The notes under the pieces are model-generated. The model did no database searches. It was not told where the DNA came from and saw nothing but the letters and a program-made list of their open reading frames with translations. Shown here one piece after another: positions 41,885 through 49,661 of a stretch of 64,000 nucleotides of DNA; position 1 is the first letter of the stretch; every line of letters starts with the position of its first letter. The stretch comes from Kitasatospora sp. SolWspMP-SS2h. GTDB taxonomy: Bacteria > Actinomycetota > Actinomycetes > Streptomycetales > Streptomycetaceae. The DNA lies in assembly GCF_003259315.1 (NCBI RefSeq), contig NZ_QLLT01000013.1, positions 62,001 through 126,000 of the forward strand, in the 5' to 3' direction. The position numbers and the translations under genes were made by a program.

Positions 41885-42835
41885 TCAGCCCTTCCGTTCG
41901 CGGGTGGTGGGGAGCAGGCCGGGGAGGCCGGTGAGCATCCGCCGCAGCGGGGGGACGTGCCCGGCGCGGGTGGTGCCGCGGCCGTAGCGGCGCTCCAGCC
42001 AGGCCTGCGGCACGGAGAGCACGGTGACCAGCGCCAGGTACCACAGGGCGGCGACCACCAGCATCGGGATGACCTGGTAGTTCTGGGCGTAGACGTCCTG
42101 GATGTTGGACATCAGGTCGTGCGCGGCGATCACCGAGACGTACGCGGTGGTCTTGAGCATGTTGATGGTCTCGTTGCCCATCGGCGGGATGATGACCCGC
42201 ATGGCCTGCGGCAGCACGATCCGGCGCATCGTCAGGACGGGCTTCATGCCCAGCGAGTGGGCGGCCTCGGTCTGGCCGGGGTCGACGGACTGGATGCCGG
42301 CCCGGATGATCTCGGAGGCGTAGGCGGCCTCGTTCAGGCCCAGCGCGAGCAGCGCGGCGACGGACGCCGGGAGCAGGTCGTTGGTGTCGAACTCCACGAA
42401 GGTGACGGTGGTGAACGGGATGCCGATCATCAGGTGCTTGTAGAGCGCGGCCGCGTAGCCCCAGAAGAGGATCTGGACCAGGAGCGGGGTGCCGCGGAAC
42501 AGCCAGACGAAGCCGGTGGACAGCCCGTACAGGACGGGGTTGTCGGACAGCCGCAGGACGGCGACCAGGGTGCCCAGGCCGAGGCCGACCGCCATCGCGG
42601 CGGCGGTCAGCCACAGGGTGGTGGCCAGGCCGTCGAAGATCAGGTCGGCGAAGAGGTAGTGGCCGACGACGTCCCAGTGCAGGTTGGGGTTCTTGGCGAG
42701 CGAGCCGACCAGGCCGACCAGCGCGACCAGGGCCGCGACGGCGGCGATCCACCGTCCCCAGTGCCGGACCGGGACGGCCACCAGGTCGTCCGGCCGGGCG
42801 GGGGCCGCCTCGGCGGGGCGTGCGGTGACGGGCAT
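41885..42835 (-). CDS. Polar amino-acid ABC transporter permease
   Basis: A 316-residue inner-membrane permease (HisM/GlnP type) with an N-terminal helix before the usual five-helix core and the EAA loop EAAYASEIIRAGIQSVDPGQTEAAHSLGM near residues 185-215. A single permease gene implies a homodimeric channel. It starts 1 bp after the binding-protein stop and ends 4 bp before the ATPase start, so the three genes are tightly coupled. Confidence 0.95.
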   Translation of the reverse strand: MPVTARPAEAAPARPDDLVAVPVRHWGRWIAAVAALVALVGLVGSLAKNPNLHWDVVGHYLFADLIFDGLATTLWLTAAAMAVGLGLGTLVAVLRLSDNPVLYGLSTGFVWLFRGTPLLVQILFWGYAAALYKHLMIGIPFTTVTFVEFDTNDLLPASVAALLALGLNEAAYASEIIRAGIQSVDPGQTEAAHSLGMKPVLTMRRIVLPQAMRVIIPPMGNETINMLKTTAYVSVIAAHDLMSNIQDVYAQNYQVIPMLVVAALWYLALVTVLSVPQAWLERRYGRGTTRAGHVPPLRRMLTGLPGLLPTTRERKG

Positions 42836-42836
42836 G

Positions 42837-43793
42837 TCAGTCCACCGCGCTGTTCTTGGTGGCCTGCCGCACGGCGATCGAGGCGACGCCGTACTTGTCG
42901 TAGATCTTGGCGAGCGAGCCGTCGTCGATCAGGGACTGGAGGGCCTTCTGCACGGCGTCGGTCAGCTGCGGCAGGTTCTTGGCGACGGCGATGCCGTTCG
43001 GGGAGGCGTTGTAGCCGCCGAGCGCGGCCGGGTCGTCGGCGAGTTCGAAGGCGGCGCCGCCGTCGGCGGTCTTGGCGGTCCAGCCGGCGGCGGGCTTGGT
43101 GAGCACGTCGGCGACCACCTTGCCGGAGCGCAGGGCGAGTTGGGCGTCGGAGTCCTTGGGGAAGGTCTGCACGTCGACGGCGCCCCTGCCGAGCTCGCGG
43201 CACTTGTCCTGGTGCTTCTCCAGCAGCTTCTGCTGGTTGGTGGCGGTCTGCACGGCGACGGGGTGGCCGCACAGGTCGTCGAGGGTGGCGATCTGCTGCG
43301 GGTTGCCCTTGGCGACCAGGATGCCGCTGCCGGAGACCGAGTAGTCGACGAAGTCGACGACCTGCTCGCGCTCCTTGTTGTCGGTGATGGCGCTGATCGC
43401 GGCGTCGTACTTGCCGGCCTGGAGGGCGGGGACGATGCCGTCGAACTTCTGTGCCTGGAACTCGAAGCGGACGCCGAGCTTGGCGCCGACGGCCTGTCCG
43501 AGGTCGTAGTCGAGTCCGGTCATCTCCTGGCTGCCCTCGGAGACGTACATCTCGAACGGGGGGTAGGGGACGTCGGTGGCGACCCGGACCTTGCCGGACT
43601 TCCTGATCGCGTCGGGGAGCGCGTCGTGCAGGGCCTGGTCCGGGGTGATGCTGACGCCCGCGACGGTCACGGGGGCCGTGGCGGAGGCACCGGCGGCGGC
43701 CGGTGAGGTGGAGCTGCCGCACGCGGTGGCGGCGAGGGCGGCGGTGAGCAGGACGGCGGGGAGGGCGGTTCTGCGCAGGGCGGAGCGAGGCAT
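42837..43793 (-). CDS. Amino-acid ABC transporter substrate-binding lipoprotein (copy 1)
   Basis: A 318-residue family 3 solute-binding protein. Lipoprotein signal with Cys near residue 25 (LAATACGSS). The ligand-binding core starts VRVATDVPYPPFEMYVSEGSQEMTGLDYDLGQAVGA. It is a close paralogue of the protein at 45532 (long identical stretches). First gene of the minus-strand run (binding protein, permease, ATPase, peptidase, cyanophycinase, regulator), reading away from the shared control region at 43794-44113. Confidence 0.95.
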   Translation of the reverse strand: MPRSALRRTALPAVLLTAALAATACGSSTSPAAAGASATAPVTVAGVSITPDQALHDALPDAIRKSGKVRVATDVPYPPFEMYVSEGSQEMTGLDYDLGQAVGAKLGVRFEFQAQKFDGIVPALQAGKYDAAISAITDNKEREQVVDFVDYSVSGSGILVAKGNPQQIATLDDLCGHPVAVQTATNQQKLLEKHQDKCRELGRGAVDVQTFPKDSDAQLALRSGKVVADVLTKPAAGWTAKTADGGAAFELADDPAALGGYNASPNGIAVAKNLPQLTDAVQKALQSLIDDGSLAKIYDKYGVASIAVRQATKNSAVD

Positions 43794-43857
43794 GGGGGAC
43801 CTTTCAGGGGTGCCGAAGCAGGCTCCGCAGACGTTACAGATCGTCCAGTTGTAGCGC

Positions 43858-43964
43858 TAGATGTAATGGCGGATACGAATGGGTAACGGCGGCCTTGCGG
43901 GCGGTGGACCAGACCACAATGGCACGTCCGTGTAAAACCTCCGGCGAACCGGCTATTACATCTA
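43858..43964. promoter_or_regulatory. Paired TAGATGTAAT / ATTACATCTA sites in the cyanophycin control region
   Basis: TAGATGTAAT (43858-43867) and its exact inverse ATTACATCTA (43955-43964) flank 87 bp of the 320-bp divergent region 43794-44113. A TAGCGCTA palindrome (43852-43859) abuts the first, and a related GTTACAGATC is at about 43834-43843. One site faces each divergent unit. They are the best candidate binding sites for the RpiR regulator. The rest of the region shows no ORF. Confidence 0.55.
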
Positions 43965-44113
43965 TCCGTCTCGACCGAGCTTCTGTATGTTCCGTTTCAT
44001 CGCTCGCCGGGCCCCCACCCCCGTCGGCCGAGCATCCTCCCGTGCGCATCCGACGCCCGGGCCCCCCTGCCCGGAGCCCCACCGCGCCCGGGCCCTCCCC
44101 CACGGAGCAGCCA

Positions 44114-45385
44114 GTGCCCTCCACCGCTCGCCGCACCTCCGCCCTCGCCGTCGCCGCCGTCCTCACCGCGGCGCTCGGCGCCCTCGCGCCGGTCGGCGCG
44201 GCGCACGCCGCCACCGGCCCCGGCGCCCTGATCCTGGGCGGCGGCGCCATCGCCGACACCAACAGCGCCGTCTACGGCACCTTCGTCGCCAAGTCCGGCG
44301 GCTCCGCGGCGCGGATCGGCGTGATCACCGCCGCCTCCGTCGTCCCGGCCGACGACCCGGACGCCGACGACCCGGCCACCTGCTCCAACTCCGTCTGCAA
44401 CGGCGCCTACTACACCGGCCTGCTGAAGAACAGCTACGGCGCGGCCGACGCCCAGTGGATCCCGATCGACCTGGACCACATCTCCAACAACGCCAGCCAG
44501 AGCGTCGTCAACCAGATCAACTCGATGACCGGCTTCTTCTTCGGCGGCGGCGACCAGAGCCGCCTGGTCACCACCCTGATGAAGAGCGACAACAGCGACT
44601 CCCCCGCGCTGGCCGCGATCCGCGCCAAGTTCGCCGCCGGTGCGGCGATCATGGGCACCAGCGCCGGCACCGCCATCGCCAACGGCCGCGACATGGTCAC
44701 CGGCGGCGAGAGCTGGGACGCCCTGCGCTACGGGCCGTACACCACGATCAGCGACAGCTACCCCGACGACCTGACCTACCGGCCCGAGGGCGGCTTCAAC
44801 TTCTTCACCTCCGGGCTGATCGACACCCACTTCGCCGCCCGCGGCCGCGAGGGCCGCATCGTCCGCCTCGCCGCCGCCACCGGCCACACCCGCGCCTTCG
44901 GGATCGACGAGGACACCGCCCTGGTCGTCACCAACCCCGGCACCGCGAGCGAGTCCGACGCCGTGGTCGGCACCAACGGCGTCTCGGTCCTCGACCTGCG
45001 CGGCGACACCGTCGGCACCCACAGCGGCTACTGGTCGGTCGACGGCGTCAAGTGGAGCTACCTGACCAGCGGCGACACCTACAACCCCGCCACCTGGACC
45101 GCCACCTCCGCCAAGCCCGCCTACGCCCCCACCAGCGGGACGGTCGGCAGCCGCTGGAGCGACGTCTTCTCCTCGCCCGACTCCCCCACCGACCACGCCT
45201 ACCAGCTGGTCAAGATGGCCAAGGAGCTGGTCGGCGCCGGTCGCAGCACCACCCAGTACGGGATCAGCTACGAGAGCGGCCCGACCTTCGAGGCCGACCT
45301 CACCAAGGGCACCGGCTACAAGGCGTGGAAGAGCGGCAGCGCGATCTCCTTCGTCAACCTGACCACCCACCTGTACGTCTACTGA
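44114..45385 (+). CDS. Secreted cyanophycinase (copy 2, peptidase S51)
   Basis: A 423-residue exported cyanophycinase, start GTG 44114 with GGAG 6 bp upstream. Signal peptide about 1-33 (SALAVAAVLTAALGALAPVGAAHA). Motifs: ALILGGGAI, GFFFGGGDQSRLV, Ser183 in MGTSAGTAI, LIDTHFAARGREGR with the conserved His, and GIDEDTA. It keeps the HFxxRGR segment that copy 1 has lost. The same C-terminal extension (WSVDGVKWSYLTSGDTY) follows. It leads the plus-strand unit; a hairpin and then a second binding-protein gene follow it. Confidence 0.92.
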   Translation: MPSTARRTSALAVAAVLTAALGALAPVGAAHAATGPGALILGGGAIADTNSAVYGTFVAKSGGSAARIGVITAASVVPADDPDADDPATCSNSVCNGAYYTGLLKNSYGAADAQWIPIDLDHISNNASQSVVNQINSMTGFFFGGGDQSRLVTTLMKSDNSDSPALAAIRAKFAAGAAIMGTSAGTAIANGRDMVTGGESWDALRYGPYTTISDSYPDDLTYRPEGGFNFFTSGLIDTHFAARGREGRIVRLAAATGHTRAFGIDEDTALVVTNPGTASESDAVVGTNGVSVLDLRGDTVGTHSGYWSVDGVKWSYLTSGDTYNPATWTATSAKPAYAPTSGTVGSRWSDVFSSPDSPTDHAYQLVKMAKELVGAGRSTTQYGISYESGPTFEADLTKGTGYKAWKSGSAISFVNLTTHLYVY

Positions 45386-45435
45386 CCCCCGCCGCCGGCC
45401 CCGCCGCCGGCCCCCACGGCCGGCCCCCGCCGCAC

Positions 45436-45469
45436 CGGGCGGGCGGCGCACCCAGGCGCCGCCCGCCCG
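45436..45469 (+). terminator. 14-bp stem after cyanophycinase 2
   Basis: CGGGCGGGCGGCGC (45436-45449) and GCGCCGCCCGCCCG (45456-45469) pair perfectly around 6 nt, followed by a pyrimidine-rich run. It probably ends or attenuates the cyanophycinase 2 transcript before the binding-protein gene at 45532. Confidence 0.7.
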
Positions 45470-45531
45470 TCTTCCCGTCTTCCCACCGCCCGTCCGCCTT
45501 CCCGCCGCCCGACCCCGGAGGAACGTCCGCC

Positions 45532-46488
45532 ATGCCCCTCTCCCCGACCCGCCGGGTGCTCCCGGCCGCCGCCGCGGCGACCGTCTGCGCGCTGGCGCTG
45601 ACCGCCTGTTCGAGCTCCGGTCCGGCACCGGCCCCCACGACGACGGCGGCCGCCGTCACGGTCAAGGGCGTCACGATCAGCGCCGACGCGAAGCTGGCCG
45701 GGGCGCTGCCCGAGACGGTCCGGAAGGCCGGGAAGGTCCGGGTCGCCACCGACGTCCCCTACCCGCCGTTCGAGATGTACGTCTCCGAGGGCAGCCAGGA
45801 GATGACCGGCATCGACTACGACCTCGGGCAGGCCGTCGGCGCCCGGCTCGGCGTCCGCTTCGAGTTCACCGCGCAGAAGTTCGACGGCCTGCTACCGGCG
45901 GTCCAGGCCGGCAAGTTCGACGCGGTGATGTCGGCGATGACCGACAAGAAGGAGCGCCAGCAGGCCGTCGACTTCGTCGACTACGTCAACGCCGGGCCCG
46001 GCTGGCTGGTGAAGAAGGGCAACCCCGAGCACATCGCGGCCGTCACCGACGTCTGCGGCAAGAGCGTCTCCGTGCAGTCCGGCACCAACCACCAGAAGCT
46101 CCTGGAGCAGCGCCAGGAGCTGTGCCGGCAGCAGGGCCTGCCCGCCATCGCCGTGCTGGCCTTCGGCAAGGACTCGGAGGCCCAACTCGCCCTGCGGTCG
46201 GGGAAGGTGAGCGCCGACTTCCTGGACGAGGTGACCGCCGCGTACGTGGCCGACACCGCGGACGGCGGCGCCGTCTTCGACACCGTGGCCGGCACCGCGG
46301 CCGTCGGCCCGGTCAGCGCCTCGCCGATCGGCATCGGAGTGGCGAAGTCCGTGCCCGGCCTGAAGGAGGCGATCCAGGGCGCGCTGCAGTCCCTGATGGA
46401 CGACGGCTCCTACCAGAGGATCCTCCAGGCGTACCACGTCCCGGACATCGCGATCGCGAAGGCGACCGTCAACGGCGCGGTCGACTGA
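45532..46488 (+). CDS. Amino-acid ABC transporter substrate-binding lipoprotein (copy 2)
   Basis: A 318-residue family 3 solute-binding protein with lipobox LTAC (Cys near residue 25). It is highly similar to the protein at 42837, sharing VRVATDVPYPPFEMYVSEG and QLALRSGKVSADFL-like stretches, but differs in the ligand-facing lobes (WLVKKGNPEHIAA against ILVAKGNPQQIAT). No permease or ATPase gene accompanies it, so it probably docks to the importer encoded at 41116-42835, widening its substrate range. Confidence 0.93.
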   Translation: MPLSPTRRVLPAAAAATVCALALTACSSSGPAPAPTTTAAAVTVKGVTISADAKLAGALPETVRKAGKVRVATDVPYPPFEMYVSEGSQEMTGIDYDLGQAVGARLGVRFEFTAQKFDGLLPAVQAGKFDAVMSAMTDKKERQQAVDFVDYVNAGPGWLVKKGNPEHIAAVTDVCGKSVSVQSGTNHQKLLEQRQELCRQQGLPAIAVLAFGKDSEAQLALRSGKVSADFLDEVTAAYVADTADGGAVFDTVAGTAAVGPVSASPIGIGVAKSVPGLKEAIQGALQSLMDDGSYQRILQAYHVPDIAIAKATVNGAVD

Positions 46489-46531
46489 CGCCCCGCACCG
46501 CACGACGGCCGCCCCTCCACCCCTCCGGCGG

Positions 46532-46678
46532 TCAGGACGGTGCCGGTGCCGTCGGTGACGCCGCCGGAGGCCAGCGCGCGGGCACGGTGTCGGGGACCAG
46601 CCGGGCGGGCGCGTCCAGCTGGAGGGCCGCGCGGCAGCGCGCGGCGAGGAAGGCGGGCCCCGCGAGGGCGCACGACAC
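46532..46678 (-). pseudogene. Short coding-like fragment, possible gene remnant
   Basis: Minus-strand frame of 48 codons (GTG 46678 to TGA 46532) whose third positions are nearly all G/C over the first 36 codons, which looks like coding sequence. Translation (e.g. FLAARCRAALQLDAPARLVPD) matches nothing I know. Next to a frameshifted ATPase gene it is most likely a leftover of a deleted gene, but chance cannot be excluded. Confidence 0.25.
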
Positions 46679-46796
46679 TCGGCTGACCGACCCGGCCACG
46701 ACCTCGGCCACGACCCCGGCCACGACCCCGGGCCCGGCTCCGGCCACGACCCCGGGCCCGGCTCCGGCCACGACTCCGACTCCGGCCGAGGGCGGG

Positions 46797-47530
46797 GTGC
46801 GGCTGCGCGGCCTGCGCCGCGCCTTCGACGGCCGCACCGCCCTGGACGGCGTCGGCCTGGACGTCGCAAGGGCGAGTTCACCGCTCTGCTGGGCCGCTCC
46901 GGCTCCGGCAGGTCCACCCCGCTGCGGGCCGCCGGCCGCCTCGACGGCGGGGGCGAGGGCCTGGTCGAGGTCCCCGAGCCCAGCGCGGTGGTCCTCCGGG
47001 CCGCCCGGCTGCTGCCCTGGAGCCGGGTGCCGGAGAACGTGGTGCTCGGTCTGCCCGGGCCCCGGTCCGCCGCGCTCGCCCGCGGCCGGGCCGCACTCGC
47101 CGAGGTCGGCCCGGCCGGGCGGGAGCGGGCCTGGCCCGGCACCCTCTCCGGCGGCGAGGCGCAGTGCGCGGCACTCGCCCGGGCCCCGGTGCGGGAACCG
47201 GAACTCCTGCTGCCGGACGAGCCGTTCGGCGCCCTGGACGCCCTCACCCGGATCCGGATGCACGCCCTGCTGCGCGACCTGTGCGCCCGGCACCGCCCGG
47301 CCGTCCTGCTGGTCGCCCAGGACGTGGACGAGGCCCTGCTGCTCGCCGACCGGGTCCTGGTCCTCGCCGACGGCCGCTTCTGCCTGGACCTGCCCCCGCC
47401 CGGCCCGGCCGGACCGGACCGCCGCTGCCGCTACCGCCGGGACCCGGCCTTCCCCGCCCACCGGGAACGCCTGCGGCGGGCCCTCGGCGTCCCGGAGTCG
47501 GAGCCGGGAGCCGAGCCGGGGGCGGAGTAG
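46797..47530 (+). pseudogene. Frameshifted SsuB-like ABC ATPase
   Basis: The first part (GTG 46797, VRLRGLRRAFDGRTALDGVGLDVA) and the rest (GEFTALLGRSGSGRST..., to 47530) lie in different frames, joined near 46868, as if one base had been lost. The family resemblance is to SsuB/TauB sulfonate or nitrate importers. The Walker A reads GRSGSGRST, with Arg for the essential Lys. The signature TLSGGEAQ and Walker B LLLPDEPFGALD remain. No permease or binding protein of that type is nearby. Dead gene, with a tandem GGCCACGACC repeat in front. Confidence 0.75.
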
Positions 47531-47593
47531 ACCCGGGTGCGTCGGTCCGCCCGGTCCTCGCCGCCGGCCGCGCGTGTCCGGAACCGTCCGGGC

Positions 47594-48759
47594 TCAGAGC
47601 GGGGTGTCCCAGTCGAGCAGGCGCAGCAGCGCCTCGTCGGGGCGGCTGTCCGTCGGGCGTCGGGTGTCGCCGGGCGGGCGGGTGTCCCCGGAGGGGCGGG
47701 CGGCGGTCAGGCGGGCGCTGGCGGCCGTGTTCTGTTCGGCGCGGGGGCGGCGGTGGTGTTCGCGTAGCGGGCGAGCGCGGCCTCGGTGGTGGGGGTGTCC
47801 CGGAGGGCCTTGGCCAGGACGAGGGCGTCTTCCAGGGCCATCGAGGCGCCCTGTCCGGTGGCCGGGGAGGCGGCGTGCGCGGCGTCGCCGATCAGCACCG
47901 CGCGGCGGCTGCGCCAGCGGCCTCCGGGCGGCAGGTGGAGGGCGTCGGTGACCATGAGGTCGTCGCCCGTGGCCGCCACGATGTCCGCGCAGGGGGTGCG
48001 GTCGGGGCGCAGCAGTTCCTCCAGCCGGGCGCGCCACTGGGCGGGCGTGGTGCGGTCGCGCTCCCGCGGGCCGAGCGGCGGGCCGGGGACGCGGGCGAAC
48101 CAGTGGGTGCGGCCGGTGGGCGGGACGAGGTGGCCGAAGGCGGCGGCGCTGCCGCGGACCATGGTGATCAGGCCGGGTGCGGCGGCGGGGCGCGGCGCGG
48201 CGTAGCTGTAGCCGTAGAAGACGCGCTGTCCGGCGTACGCGGGGCCGGGGCCGTCCGGGTCGAGCCAGGCCCGCACCGTGGAGTGCAGGCCGTCGGCGCC
48301 GACCAGGAGGTCTCCGGTGGCCGTGCTGCCGTCGGCGAACCGGGCGGTGACGGCCCGGTCGGTCTCGGTGACGCCGGTGAGCCGGGCGGCGTGCCGCAGC
48401 ACGATCCCGCGCCGGCGGGCCTCGGCCCGCAGGACGGCGGCGAGTTCGGACCGGCGCAGGCAGCGGTAGCGGGTGAGCGGCCGGTCGTGCTCGCCGAGCG
48501 GTACGGACGCCAGTTCCGTTCCGGCCGCGTCCAGGACGCTCATCCGGGTGACGTCGAACCCGGCGCCGGCCACCGCCCGGGCGGCGTCGAACCCGGCCAG
48601 GGCGCGCATGCCGTTGCTGGCCAGGGTCATGAACGCGCCGATGTCCCCGTCGCTGTCGGGGTGCGCCTCGTGGACGACCGGCTGGTGGCCGGCCTTGTGC
48701 AGGGCCAGTGCGGCCGCCGTTCCGGCGATCCCGCCCCCGACCACCACGATCCGCGCCAT
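47594..48759 (-). pseudogene. FAD-dependent monooxygenase with a late frameshift
   Basis: From ATG 48759 the frame encodes a group A flavin monooxygenase: GGGIAGTAAALAL (FAD dinucleotide fold, about 7-20), the DG motif GDLLVGADGLHSTVR (about 150), and GDAAHAASPATGQGASMALEDA (about 280-300). After EAALARY the frame runs off into AANTT... and stops at 47707. The neighbouring frame continues as a normal family C-terminus (EHHRRPRAEQNTAASARL ... LLDWDTPL) to 47594. A one-base loss near 47760-47766 explains this. The catalytic core is intact, so the protein may still work; a sequencing error is equally possible. Confidence 0.75.
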
Positions 48760-49014
48760 GGGCCGCCCCTCACCGTGTCCGCTCCGTCACCGACCGTCCC
48801 ATCCTCGCAGAGCGGTCCGCGCGGACGGCGCCCCGGCGGGGACGGGCGGGCAGGACGGCCGAAAACCGGCCGCGCGCCCCGCCCGCTCCCGTCCCTCCCG
48901 GTTGATTCCGCCCCTTGCATCCTTTCCGTCCCTTCCGTCCCCTTCCGGAGGATTCCGCGCGGGCTCCTTGGGCAACCGTTCGGCACGACAGGACGCGAGG
49001 GACGGACGACACCC

Positions 49015-49515
49015 ATGGCCGAGGTACCGAGCAGCCACCGCATGCTCAGCATCTACCTGAACAACCACCTGGCCGGCGCCGAGGCCGGCACCCGGCGGGC
49101 CCGCCGGATCGCCGACGCCCACCCCGGCCCGGACCAGGGGGAGGCGCTGCGGCAGTTGGCCGCGGACATCGCCTGCGACGCGGCGTCGCTGCGCCGGGTG
49201 ATGCGGGAACTCGGCGTCCGCGAACGCCGCCCGTACGCCTGGCTGGGACGCGTCGGCGAACTGGCGGGCCTGGTCAAACCGAACGGCGCCGTGCTGCGCC
49301 GCTCCCCGCTGACCGACCTGGTCGAGTTGGAGGCCCTCCGGCTGGGCGTCCTGGGCAAGCGCCAGCTCTGGGCCGTCCTGGCCGACCGGTTCGGCGCCGA
49401 CTCCCGCGTCGACCGGTCCCGGCTCGACGAACTCGTCGAGCGGGCCGACCGGCAGGCCCACCTGCTGGAGGAGCTCCGGCTGCGCGCCGCCGGGGTGCTG
49501 ACTCCCCGGCCGTGA
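49015..49515 (+). CDS. Conserved helical protein of unknown function
   Basis: A 166-residue, wholly helical cytoplasmic protein. It begins SHRMLSIYLNNHLAGAEAGTRRARR and later has RRSPLTDLVELEALRLGVLGKRQLWAVLAD, a pattern I recall from actinobacterial hypothetical proteins resembling ferritin-like four-helix bundles; metal ligands are not clearly conserved. ATG 49015 with GAGGGA about 12 bp upstream. Ends before a strong shared terminator. Confidence 0.75.
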   Translation: MAEVPSSHRMLSIYLNNHLAGAEAGTRRARRIADAHPGPDQGEALRQLAADIACDAASLRRVMRELGVRERRPYAWLGRVGELAGLVKPNGAVLRRSPLTDLVELEALRLGVLGKRQLWAVLADRFGADSRVDRSRLDELVERADRQAHLLEELRLRAAGVLTPRP

Positions 49516-49603
49516 CCCGGCCGTGGCCGCGACGGCCCCGACCGCCCCGACGGCGGGCACCCCGAGCAGCACCCCGGGCGTTCCGGGCGTTCCGGCGCGC
49601 GCG

Positions 49604-49647
49604 GGCGCCCCGCCCCCTGCCGAACGGCGTGGCGGGGGCGGGGCGCC
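49604..49647. terminator. 14-bp stem between convergent genes
   Basis: GGCGCCCCGCCCCC (49604-49617) and GGGGGCGGGGCGCC (49634-49647) pair perfectly around a 16-nt loop that itself contains GCC/GGC pairs. It lies between the stop at 49515 (plus) and the GH16 stop at 49662 (minus) and likely serves both. Confidence 0.75.
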
Positions 49648-49661
49648 TGGTGCGGGCGGGG

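Noticed and set aside
46497..47760. Insertion-sequence remnant explaining the broken genes
   Set aside because: No transposase-like frame, terminal inverted repeat or target duplication could be seen.
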